Below, piece after piece: positions 22,791 through 29,608 of a DNA stretch of 55,599 nt. Source of the stretch: an uncultured Clostridia bacterium (GTDB taxonomy: Bacteria > Bacillota > Clostridia > Oscillospirales > Ruminococcaceae); NCBI GenBank assembly GCA_947589215.1, contig CANQCL010000013.1:1-55599 (forward strand), written 5' to 3'. The translations under genes were made by a program, and so were the position numbers. Under the pieces are notes generated by a model, which saw nothing but the letters and a program-made list of their open reading frames with translations, searched no databases and was not told where the DNA came from. The stretch's first letter is position 1, and each line of letters opens with the position of its first letter.

Positions 22791-24641
22791 CTACTTCATA
22801 TTGTCGATTACTTTTTTAAGCTCTAAGAGCTGTTCCTCGCTGCCGCCTATCACAGATTTGATCTCATCAAGCTCAGCCGCTTTAAGTGCCTCTTTGGTTT
22901 TAAAGTGCATAATAAGCTTCTTTGCCTTTGCGTCGCCTATGCCATTTACCTTTGTAAGCTCAAGCTGATATGTGTTCTTTTTATGCTTAGCGGTCTGAAA
23001 GGTTATCGCATAACGGTGAACCTCGTCCTGAATACGAGTAATAAGGTTAAATGCCGACTTCATCTGAGAAACGCTTATCTCTCCGCCCCCTGTGGCGATT
23101 GCCCTAGTGCGGTGCTTTGAATCCTTTACCAAGCCGTACAGCGGAATATCCAGATGATATTTTTCCAAAACTGCGCTTACAGCGTTTACATGACCTTTTC
23201 CGCCGTCTAAGAATATAAGGTCTGGGAGAGTTTTAAAGCCCTCGTCTGTTTCATCGGCATCAAGATAGCGCTTTATACGGCGTTCAATGACCTCCTGCAT
23301 ACAGGCGTAGTCGTTCTGCTCAAAAACGGTCTTAATGGTGAATTTCTTATAGTTCTTTTTTAAAGGTCTTGCATTTTTGAAAACTACCATTCCTGCAACC
23401 ATATTGGCAGACGCAAGATTTGATATGTCGTAGCACTCAATATATTTAGGAGGATTGGGAAGTCCTAAAAGCTTTGAAAGCTCGTCTAAGGCGATAATTT
23501 CTTTGCCCGTTCTGCCTACCTTTATTGAGATCTGCTCAACTGCATTGGCACGAGCCATTTCAACAAGCTTTAGCATATCTCCTCTTTGGGGTATTTTTAT
23601 ATGAACCGCCCTGCCCGATCTCTCCCGCAGAAACTTCTCGGCAAGCTCTATGTCCTCAGGTTCGCCGTCCAGAAAGATATTCTTAGGTATGTCAGCCTTA
23701 TCAGAATAGAATTGATACAAAAAATCGCCGCGCATTTTCTTTGTATCCTCAATTTCGCCAAGCATAAAGCTGACCTTATCAAACAAACGCCCTCCACGAT
23801 ACATCAGCACGCTTGCACAGGCGATCTCGACATTCTCCGCAAGCGCAATTATATCGGCGTCTTTCATATTCTCGTCGATTATCTTCTGGTTTTCAGATAT
23901 CTTCTCAATTGCTCGGATCCTGTCACGCAGGCTTGCCGCCTGCTCGAAATCAAGCTCCTCTGCGGCTTTTTCCATAAGCGAGGTAAGCCTTTCAACTGAC
24001 TTCGCAGAGCCGTTTTTCATATAGTCTACAGCCTGGTTTATAATTTCTCTGTAATCCTCCTTAGAGATTCTCCCTCTGCAAAGACCCATACACTTGTTTA
24101 TGTGGTGGTTAAGACAAGGTCTGCCCTTTTTAAAATCTCTCGGAAAAACCTTGTGGCAGGTAGGAAGCTTAAATACTCTGTTCGCCTCCTCAACAGCCTG
24201 CTTAACGGCGTAACTGCTGGTGTAAGGCCCTATATAGACTGCGTTGTCGTCGTCTTTTTGCAAAGCCGCCGAAATTCTCGGGTAATCCTCATTGGTGATT
24301 TTTATATAGCTGTAGCCCTTGTCGTCCTTTAACAGAATATTATATCTTGGCATATTCTGTTTAATAAGCGAGCACTCTAATACCAGCGCTTCAAACTCGC
24401 TGTCTGTGACGATGAAGTCGTAGTCATAAACCTGAGACACCATTTTCGCAACTTTGGGAAGGTGGTCGGCTGACTCACGAAAATAGCTGGTCACACGCTT
24501 TCTCAAAGACTTCGCCTTGCCGATATATATAATTTTCCCTTTTTCATTTTTCATCAGGTAGCAACCGGGTGAAAGAGTTAGCTTTGATGTTTTATCTCTT
24601 AAAAAGGGTAGTCTTTTATTTTCATTTTCAGTTACTTTCAT
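22791..24641 (-). CDS. uvrC: UvrABC excinuclease subunit C
   Basis: The 616-residue protein starts at ATG 24641 (GGTGAT upstream; GTG 24653 overlaps that site). It has an N-terminal GIY-YIG nuclease (GCYLMKNEKGKIIYIGKAKS), the PCLNHHINKC Cys cluster region, a UVR motif (about 205-240), the RNase H-like nuclease (ECYDISN, DLIFLDGGKGHVNA) and C-terminal HhH (LTKVNGIGDAKAKKLIMHF). It makes both incisions around a UvrB-bound lesion in nucleotide excision repair. Transcribed alone; uvrA and uvrB are not in the window. Confidence 0.96.
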   Translation of the reverse strand: MKVTENENKRLPFLRDKTSKLTLSPGCYLMKNEKGKIIYIGKAKSLRKRVTSYFRESADHLPKVAKMVSQVYDYDFIVTDSEFEALVLECSLIKQNMPRYNILLKDDKGYSYIKITNEDYPRISAALQKDDDNAVYIGPYTSSYAVKQAVEEANRVFKLPTCHKVFPRDFKKGRPCLNHHINKCMGLCRGRISKEDYREIINQAVDYMKNGSAKSVERLTSLMEKAAEELDFEQAASLRDRIRAIEKISENQKIIDENMKDADIIALAENVEIACASVLMYRGGRLFDKVSFMLGEIEDTKKMRGDFLYQFYSDKADIPKNIFLDGEPEDIELAEKFLRERSGRAVHIKIPQRGDMLKLVEMARANAVEQISIKVGRTGKEIIALDELSKLLGLPNPPKYIECYDISNLASANMVAGMVVFKNARPLKKNYKKFTIKTVFEQNDYACMQEVIERRIKRYLDADETDEGFKTLPDLIFLDGGKGHVNAVSAVLEKYHLDIPLYGLVKDSKHRTRAIATGGGEISVSQMKSAFNLITRIQDEVHRYAITFQTAKHKKNTYQLELTKVNGIGDAKAKKLIMHFKTKEALKAAELDEIKSVIGGSEEQLLELKKVIDNMK

Positions 24642-24753
24642 AATAAATATCACCGTTTTGTATGAAATGTACTACATATATTATAGTAGCATAGATAACG
24701 AAAAAATAATATTAAAATTTATTAATTATTAAATTAATAATTATTTGTTGTTC

Positions 24754-24782
24754 TTGAATTTATATATTTTAGGATATATAAT
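24754..24782 (+). promoter_or_regulatory. Promoter of the cation:proton antiporter gene
   Basis: TTGAAT (24754-24759), 17-base spacer, TATAAT (24777-24782), 37 bases before the ATG. Confidence 0.68.
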
Positions 24783-24818
24783 GTATAAAGTTTGATTACT
24801 AGGAAAGGAAGTAGTTAT

Positions 24819-26033
24819 ATGCAAGCTTTTATAAACGGCCTTATTAATTCTGATTTCAGTTATCTGCTGTTTATTGCAATAATTTTACTGTCTACAAAAT
24901 TTTTAGGACTTGTTACAATGAAGTTTCGTATGCCGCAGGTTGTCGGAGCTTTAATTGCGGGATTTATACTGGGTCCTGCTGTTTTAAATTTAGTCAGAGA
25001 CACTGATTTAATATCATCTCTTGCAGAGATAGGAGTTATAGTTCTTATGTTCTGCGCAGGACTTGAAACAGACTTAAACGAGATGAAAAAGACGGGTGCT
25101 GCCTCGTTTGTGATAGCGCTTATAGGAGTTTTACTGCCGTTAGCAGGAGGCTTCGGTGTTGCATACTTTGCAAACAGCGATCCTGATTTAATACTTCACG
25201 ACGTATTTATCGGAATCATCTTAACGGCTACCTCTGTAAGCATTACCGTTGAAACCTTAAAGGAGCTTGGAAAGCTAAACTCACGGGCAGGAAACGCGAT
25301 ACTCGGAGCGGCAATTATAGACGATGTTCTGGGAATTATCGGTTTGACTATTGTTATGAGTATGGCAGATTCATCTGTAAGCATACTGATAGTGCTTTTG
25401 AAAATAATTGCTTTCTTTGTATTTGCCATTATTGCTTGTTATCTATTCCGTAAATTATATGAAAAATGGACCTCAAAAACAGAGAAAGATTTACGAAGAT
25501 ATGCAATAACCGCATTTGCATTTTGTCTTCTCTTATCCTTCTGCGCTGAATTTTTCTTCGGCGTTGCAGACATCACAGGAGCATACATTGCCGGTCTTGC
25601 GATAGCAAAGACCCCGAAAACCGAATATGTTACCAAAAAATTCGACACGCTTTCATATCTGCTTTTATCGCCCATCTTTTTTGCAAGCATAGGCTTAAAG
25701 GTCAACTTTTCAGGTATGACCTCGACCATTTGGATATTTGCTATTGTTCTGACGCTTGTTGCAATTATAACTAAAATTCTCGGCTGCGGTCTGGGTGCAA
25801 AGCTGTTCAGATTTTCAGCAAAAGAAAGTCTGCAAATCGGCATAGGAATGATATCCAGAGGAGAGGTTGCGCTCATTGTCGCAAGCAAGGGCGAAAAAAT
25901 GGGGCTTATGCCGCCAGCTTATTTTGGTCCTGTAGTTCTTATGGTCATAGTCACGACTATTATAACCCCTGTCCTTTTAAAAATAGTCTTCAAAGACCGG
26001 AGAACCTCCGGTGGCTCTGCCGCCTTTGAATAG
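24819..26033 (+). CDS. CPA2-family cation:proton antiporter, with repeat-encoded C-terminus
   Basis: From ATG 24819 (GGAAAGGAA upstream) the 404-residue protein has about 12-13 membrane helices with KefB/NapA-like motifs: RMPQVVGALIAGFILGP, LMFCAGLETDLNEM, AAIIDDVLGI (the ion-binding acidic pair in helix 5) and ADITGAYIAGLAIA. Such proteins exchange Na+ or K+ for protons. There is no RCK/TrkA-N domain. After KIVFK the last 12 residues, DRRTSGGSAAFE, are encoded by the dispersed palindromic repeat, in the same frame as the TsaB tail. Confidence 0.92.
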   Translation: MQAFINGLINSDFSYLLFIAIILLSTKFLGLVTMKFRMPQVVGALIAGFILGPAVLNLVRDTDLISSLAEIGVIVLMFCAGLETDLNEMKKTGAASFVIALIGVLLPLAGGFGVAYFANSDPDLILHDVFIGIILTATSVSITVETLKELGKLNSRAGNAILGAAIIDDVLGIIGLTIVMSMADSSVSILIVLLKIIAFFVFAIIACYLFRKLYEKWTSKTEKDLRRYAITAFAFCLLLSFCAEFFFGVADITGAYIAGLAIAKTPKTEYVTKKFDTLSYLLLSPIFFASIGLKVNFSGMTSTIWIFAIVLTLVAIITKILGCGLGAKLFRFSAKESLQIGIGMISRGEVALIVASKGEKMGLMPPAYFGPVVLMVIVTTIITPVLLKIVFKDRRTSGGSAAFE

Positions 26034-26322
26034 TTTGTAAAAAGTAGTAGTTAGCACAACGGCGGGCTAATGCCTTGTATGAAAGATTAGCTCTTGCCTC
26101 TAATCTCTAGCTTCTAATCGGTGCCGTTGCATCCAATCCTCCTTTGGAGAGTTAGCATAATGTGTTTACTTTGTACAACGGCAGGTTAGAACCTAGATGT
26201 AAGAGGCTAGAACTAATCTTTTCCACAAAGTATAAGTCTGCCGTTTCTCAAACTATAACACTTATCAAACTACCCAAAGGCAGACTGCGTGCAGGGCTCA
26301 GCCCTGCTCTTGCATCTAATTA
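25990..26322. repeat. Dispersed intergenic repeat, copies 5-7 in a cluster
   Basis: It begins inside the antiporter gene with the palindrome GACCGGAGAACCTCCGG and CTCTGCCGCCTTTG. The middle module follows twice (AGCACAACGGCGGGCTAATG; TTACTTTGTACAACGGCAGG), with CTTGCCTCTAATCTCTAGCT units, an inverted middle module and the AAAGGCAGACTGCGTGC / GGGCTCAGCCCTGCTCTTG palindrome seen at 9212-9247. No gene is visible in it. Confidence 0.8.
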
Positions 26323-26323
26323 C

Positions 26324-26351
26324 TTGACAAATGAAAATTATATGTTATAAT
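26324..26351 (+). promoter_or_regulatory. Rightward promoter of the short RNA
   Basis: TTGACA (26324-26329), 16-base spacer, TATAAT (26346-26351): consensus hexamers. Start expected near 26358. Confidence 0.78.
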
Positions 26352-26357
26352 ATAGAC

Positions 26358-26465
26358 ATAAAAAGAGAGTACTGCACATAGGCAATTAAATTGCCGTGGC
26401 GGTTTTACTCCCTGTTTAGTGTTAGAAACACCGCAACTATGGGAGCGTGGCGGTGTTTCTTATTT
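26358..26465 (+). ncRNA. Predicted short RNA, about 105 nt (possible antitoxin RNA)
   Basis: The interval from the predicted start to the hairpin terminator (GAAACACCGC 26425-26434 with GCGGTGTTTC 26450-26459, then TTATTTTATTT) contains no convincing ORF. Its 5' end, GAGAGTACTGCACATA, and the later GGCGGTTTTACTCCCTG nearly match the 5' end of the RNA expected from the opposite strand. Small hairpin GGCAATTAAATTGCC at 26381-26395. Convergence on a shared terminator with a toxin-like transcript suggests antisense control. Confidence 0.6.
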
Positions 26466-26703
26466 TATTTGAAAATAAAAAACTTCTATTATTACTTATG
26501 AAATATAAGATAACATAGAGCGATAACGCTGATAAGAATATATATTATCTCTAATGCTATCCGATGTTTTGTGCGGTTTTGCAAAGCAAAATTTCGGACA
26601 TTGTCCGAAAAACACAAAACTCGTATTTGAAAATCGCAGATTTTCAAATTTCACCCCCCTGTTTTCAGGGAGAAACCGCCTACCGTTTATGTACAGTACT
26701 CTC
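26425..26703 (-). ncRNA. Predicted leftward transcript, mRNA of a 51-residue toxin-like peptide
   Basis: From the predicted start near 26703 to the shared hairpin at 26425-26459. The 5' UTR has a CCCTG-AAAA-CAGGG hairpin just before a GGGGGG ribosome site, and the body folds into several hairpins (TTTGAAAATC/GATTTTCAAA; TTTCGGAC/GTCCGAAA). The 3' end is not well marked, because the shared hairpin has a poor T run in this direction. Confidence 0.5.
26492..26647 (-). CDS. Candidate small membrane toxin, 51 aa, TTG start
   Basis: GGGGGGTG lies four bases before TTG 26647. The frame encodes a Cys/Arg-containing N-terminal half (KICDFQIRVLCF; LQNRTKHR) and a C-terminal membrane helix ALEIIYILISVIALCYLIF with terminal HK. 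Hydrophobic helices ending in Lys are typical of Firmicute type I toxins (Fst, TxpA and holin-like toxin families), though those are usually shorter and start with ATG. Another frame of the same transcript starts at GTG 26705 but lies in the 5' UTR and lacks a membrane segment. Confidence rests on locus layout more than on sequence. Confidence 0.45.
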   Translation of the reverse strand: MKICDFQIRVLCFSDNVRNFALQNRTKHRIALEIIYILISVIALCYLIFHK

Positions 26704-26709
26704 ACATTT

Positions 26710-26738
26710 ATTATAATTTAAAATATATATTTTGTCAA
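26710..26738 (-). promoter_or_regulatory. Leftward promoter of the toxin-like transcript
   Basis: On the minus strand, TTGACA (26738-26733), 17-base spacer, TATAAT (26715-26710): perfect consensus. It faces the promoter at 26324-26351. Confidence 0.82.
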
Positions 26739-26742
26739 ATTA

Positions 26743-26767
26743 AGCCGAACGGAAATCCCGTTCGGCT
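26743..26767 (-). terminator. Terminator of nfnB
   Basis: Stem AGCCGAACGG / CCGTTCGGCT with a five-base loop, 10 perfect pairs. Its leftward tail, TTAATTTGACA, is short of T and runs into the leftward promoter of the RNA locus. Confidence 0.75.
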
Positions 26768-26784
26768 CTTATTTTATCACTATA

Positions 26785-28173
26785 CTATTTTGACTTGATA
26801 TACTCGTCTATCGCCTTAGCTGCATCCTTTCCTGCACCCATAGCAAGAATAACAGTTGCAGCACCCGTAACTGCGTCTCCGCCTGCGTAGATTCCCTCAC
26901 GAGATGTCTTTCCCGTTTCCTCCTCGACTACAAAACAGCCGTGTTTGTTGGTTTCAAGACCCTCTGTCGTGTTTCTGATAAGCGGGTTGGGAGATGTTCC
27001 TATCGCCATAACAACGCAGTCAACATCGAGAACAAACTCGCTGCCCTCTTTTGGAACAGGTCTGCGGCGTCCGCTTTCATCAGGCTCGCCCAACTCCATC
27101 TCAATACACTTCATACCCTTTACAAACTTATGCTCGTCGCCCAGAATTTCAACTGGGTTGTTGAGCGTTTTGAATATAATACCCTCTTCCTGAGCGTGTT
27201 CAACTTCTTCAATACGGGCAGGAAGCTCGTTCATAGAACGGCGGTAAACTATGTACACATTCTCTGCACCCAGCCTTTTTGCGCTCCTTGCAGCGTCCAT
27301 TGCAACATTTCCTCCGCCGACAACGGCAACGCTTTTTGAGTTATGTATCGGGGTATCGCTGCCTTTTTTGTAAGCCTTCATAAGGTTTACCCTTGTTAAA
27401 TACTCGTTTGCAGAATATACGCCTTTTAGATTTTCACCCGGTATTCGCATAAATCTCGGAAGTCCCGCTCCCGAGCCTATGAATACAGCCTCATAGCCGT
27501 CATCAAACAGCTCGTCAACAGAAATCGTCTTGCCGACGACTGTATTCGTCATTATTTTAACGCCCATTGCTTCGAGGTTTTCAATTTCCTTTTGAACGAT
27601 AGCCTTAGGAAGTCTGAACTCAGGTATTCCGTAAACTAAGACTCCTCCTGCCAAGTGCAGCGCCTCATAAACGGTGACCTCATATCCCAGCCTTGCCAAG
27701 TCGCCCGCACAGGCAAGACCCGAAGGTCCTGCCCCTATTATTGCTACCCTGTGACCGTTTTGGTCGGGCTTTTTAGGTTCTTCCTTGCAGTTGTTCATAT
27801 GATAATCGGCGACAAAACGCTCAAGTCTTCCGATAGCTACAGGCTCGCCCTTTATTCCCCTTATGCACTTGCTTTCGCACTGCGTTTCCTGTGGGCAGAC
27901 CCTACCGCATACGGCAGGGAGCGAGCTTGATCTCGATATTATCTGATATGCGCCCTCGAAGTCCTCTTCTCTGATTTTAGAGATAAATTCAGGTATGTCA
28001 ATAGCAACAGGACATCCGCCTACACAAGGCTTGTTCTTACAGTTTAAGCACCTGTTAGCTTCGTCTATTGCCTGATCTTTGGTGTAGCCGAGCGTTACCT
28101 CTTTAAAGTTTTTATTTCTCACGTCAGGAGCCTGAGAGGGCATTTCGTTTTTCTTTAGTGACATATTAGGCAT
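26785..28173 (-). CDS. nfnB: NADH-dependent reduced ferredoxin:NADP+ oxidoreductase subunit B / glutamate synthase small-chain-like
   Basis: The 462-residue protein has the N-terminal double 4Fe-4S domain (CLNCKNKPCVGGCPV, CGRVCPQETQCESKC), an FAD-binding IIGAGPSGLACAGDLARLG motif, an NADPH motif VVGGGNVAMDAARSAKRLG and the C-terminal GIYAGGDAVTGAATVI. Alone it could be a GltD-like subunit, but the gene immediately upstream (five-base gap) is the FNR-like partner, which makes the pair NfnAB: electron-bifurcating transhydrogenase coupling NADH and reduced ferredoxin to NADPH in anaerobes. Confidence 0.9.
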   Translation of the reverse strand: MPNMSLKKNEMPSQAPDVRNKNFKEVTLGYTKDQAIDEANRCLNCKNKPCVGGCPVAIDIPEFISKIREEDFEGAYQIISRSSSLPAVCGRVCPQETQCESKCIRGIKGEPVAIGRLERFVADYHMNNCKEEPKKPDQNGHRVAIIGAGPSGLACAGDLARLGYEVTVYEALHLAGGVLVYGIPEFRLPKAIVQKEIENLEAMGVKIMTNTVVGKTISVDELFDDGYEAVFIGSGAGLPRFMRIPGENLKGVYSANEYLTRVNLMKAYKKGSDTPIHNSKSVAVVGGGNVAMDAARSAKRLGAENVYIVYRRSMNELPARIEEVEHAQEEGIIFKTLNNPVEILGDEHKFVKGMKCIEMELGEPDESGRRRPVPKEGSEFVLDVDCVVMAIGTSPNPLIRNTTEGLETNKHGCFVVEEETGKTSREGIYAGGDAVTGAATVILAMGAGKDAAKAIDEYIKSK

Positions 28174-28178
28174 AAATT

Positions 28179-29027
28179 TTACACGCTCCTTTCCTGATTT
28201 TTGAACAGATTGCAGGTTTCCTCATATCTTTGTCTTTCAAAATCCTTGTACATATTAGAACGCTCGATAGCCTCGTCAAAATCCACAAGATGGCCGTCAA
28301 AATCAGGTCCGTCAACACAGGCGAACTTCGTTTCTCCGCCGACAGAAAGACGGCAGCCTCCGCACATACCTGTACCGTCTATCATAATAGGATTCATAGA
28401 AACCATAGTCTTGATGTCATATTCTTTGGTAAGCCTGCAAACAAACTTCATCATAACAAGCGGTCCTATCGCAATGACCTCGTCGTACTTCTCTCCGCCT
28501 TCGATTAGCTTTTTCAAAGCGTCGGTCACAAGACCCTTTTCTCCATAGCTTCCGTCGTCTGTCATCACAACATATTTGTCGCTGACAGCCTTAAACTCGT
28601 CCTCGAGAATGAGCAGATCCTTATTTCTAAAGCCCACTACCGAGTGAACCTCACAGCTTGAGTTATGCAGCTTTTTTGCAACAGGATATGCAATCGCACA
28701 GCCTACTCCGCCGCCTACAACAGCGACCTTTTTTAGCCCCTCTGTATGAGTCGGAACTCCCAGCGGACCTACAAAGTCCTTTATCTCGTCGCCCTCGTTT
28801 AAGTGATTAAGCTTTTCGGTCGTACTGCCGACTATCTGAAAAATAATCGTAACAGTTCCTGCCTGCCTGTCAAAATCGGCAACGGTAAGCGGAATGCGCT
28901 CTCCCTCGTCATCAACACGAAGTATTATAAACTGACCCGGTTCAGCCTTCTTTGCAACTAAAGGAGCATCTATTTCCATAAGAGTAACCGTTGGGTTAAG
29001 CTCTTTTTTCTTGATTATTCTATACAT
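28179..29027 (-). CDS. nfnA: NADH-dependent reduced ferredoxin:NADP+ oxidoreductase subunit A (FNR-like)
   Basis: The 282-residue protein has an FAD-binding barrel (AEPGQFIILR, RIPLTVADF), an NAD-binding part (VAVVGGGVGCAIAYPVAKKL) and a C-terminal 2Fe-2S site (GTGMCGGCRLSVGGETKFAC). It matches the NfnA/SudB type rather than PyrK; the PyrK paralogue at 51183 has the same layout but lacks the long C-terminal extension. GGAGG precedes the ATG. First gene of the nfnAB operon. Confidence 0.9.
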   Translation of the reverse strand: MYRIIKKKELNPTVTLMEIDAPLVAKKAEPGQFIILRVDDEGERIPLTVADFDRQAGTVTIIFQIVGSTTEKLNHLNEGDEIKDFVGPLGVPTHTEGLKKVAVVGGGVGCAIAYPVAKKLHNSSCEVHSVVGFRNKDLLILEDEFKAVSDKYVVMTDDGSYGEKGLVTDALKKLIEGGEKYDEVIAIGPLVMMKFVCRLTKEYDIKTMVSMNPIMIDGTGMCGGCRLSVGGETKFACVDGPDFDGHLVDFDEAIERSNMYKDFERQRYEETCNLFKNQERSV

Positions 29028-29039
29028 TTATTCCTCCTA

Positions 29040-29370
29040 TTCCGGCGAGACGGTAGGGTATGTGACCCCTGCACGTAATCTGCCTTTGGAAAGTTTGATT
29101 AATGTTGTTGATTTGAGCAACGTCAGGATGTAGTAATGGACAAAGGACAATGGATAGTGTTAATTATCAATTGTCAACTGTCAATTATCAATTAATAATC
29201 CGCCGTTGTGTATAGCTTTAAATTTAACTAATAATAGTCGGCACTTGATGTAATGTAACAAATGTAACCGTTGCTCATATCTCTAAAAGTTCAGCTTTTT
29301 TATTATACTTTATCTACCCCGTTTTGTCAATGTTAGAAATTAGAGGTTAGAGGTTTAAGTGTCTGCGTTT
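29040..29370. repeat. Dispersed intergenic repeat, copy 8, with AT-rich repeat
   Basis: The module CTGCCTTTGGAAAGTTTGAT and ATTTGAGCAACGTCAGG is a diverged copy of the middle module. It is followed by GATAATTGACAATGG-type units on the inverted strand (29150-29210) and a TTAGAAATTAGAGGTTAGAG unit near 29334-29360. The rest of the stretch from 29370 to 29537 shows no gene or clear element. Confidence 0.7.
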
Positions 29371-29537
29371 TAAATAGTTGTGTTTCATTTTAATAAAAAA
29401 ATAAAAATGATATAGTATTCTGCAATTACGGATATGGTAACAAGGGAATTTTATTACATATTATGGAAATCATTTAAATGATATGGATAATTTTATGTTA
29501 ATAATGCACAAAAATATTCTCTTGGAAATATAAAACA

Positions 29538-29567
29538 TTGACTAAATTTTCAGTAAAATGATATAAT
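29538..29567 (+). promoter_or_regulatory. Promoter of the Cys-repeat surface protein
   Basis: TTGACT (29538-29543), 18-base spacer, TATAAT (29562-29567), 42 bases before the ATG. Confidence 0.6.
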
Positions 29568-29608
29568 AAAGTATAAAAATTAATATAATTTGAAGGGAAA
29601 TTGAAAGA

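Larger units (their letters stand above)
26365..26703. repeat. Imperfect terminal inverted repeats of the convergent RNA locus
   Basis: Left arm 26365-26414 and right arm 26666-26703 are inverted copies: GAGAGTACTG(C/T)ACATA followed by GGCGGTTT(TA)CTCCCTG. The arms lie just inside the two facing promoters, so both RNAs begin alike. Between them are three further small palindromes (10-, 8- and 6-bp stems at 26576-26651). Confidence 0.75.

Noticed and set aside
26496-26705. 69-codon frame on the minus strand in the convergent RNA locus
   Set aside because: It starts at a GTG in the first bases of the predicted transcript, has no ribosome site and no membrane segment. The frame after GGGGGG (TTG 26647) fits better.
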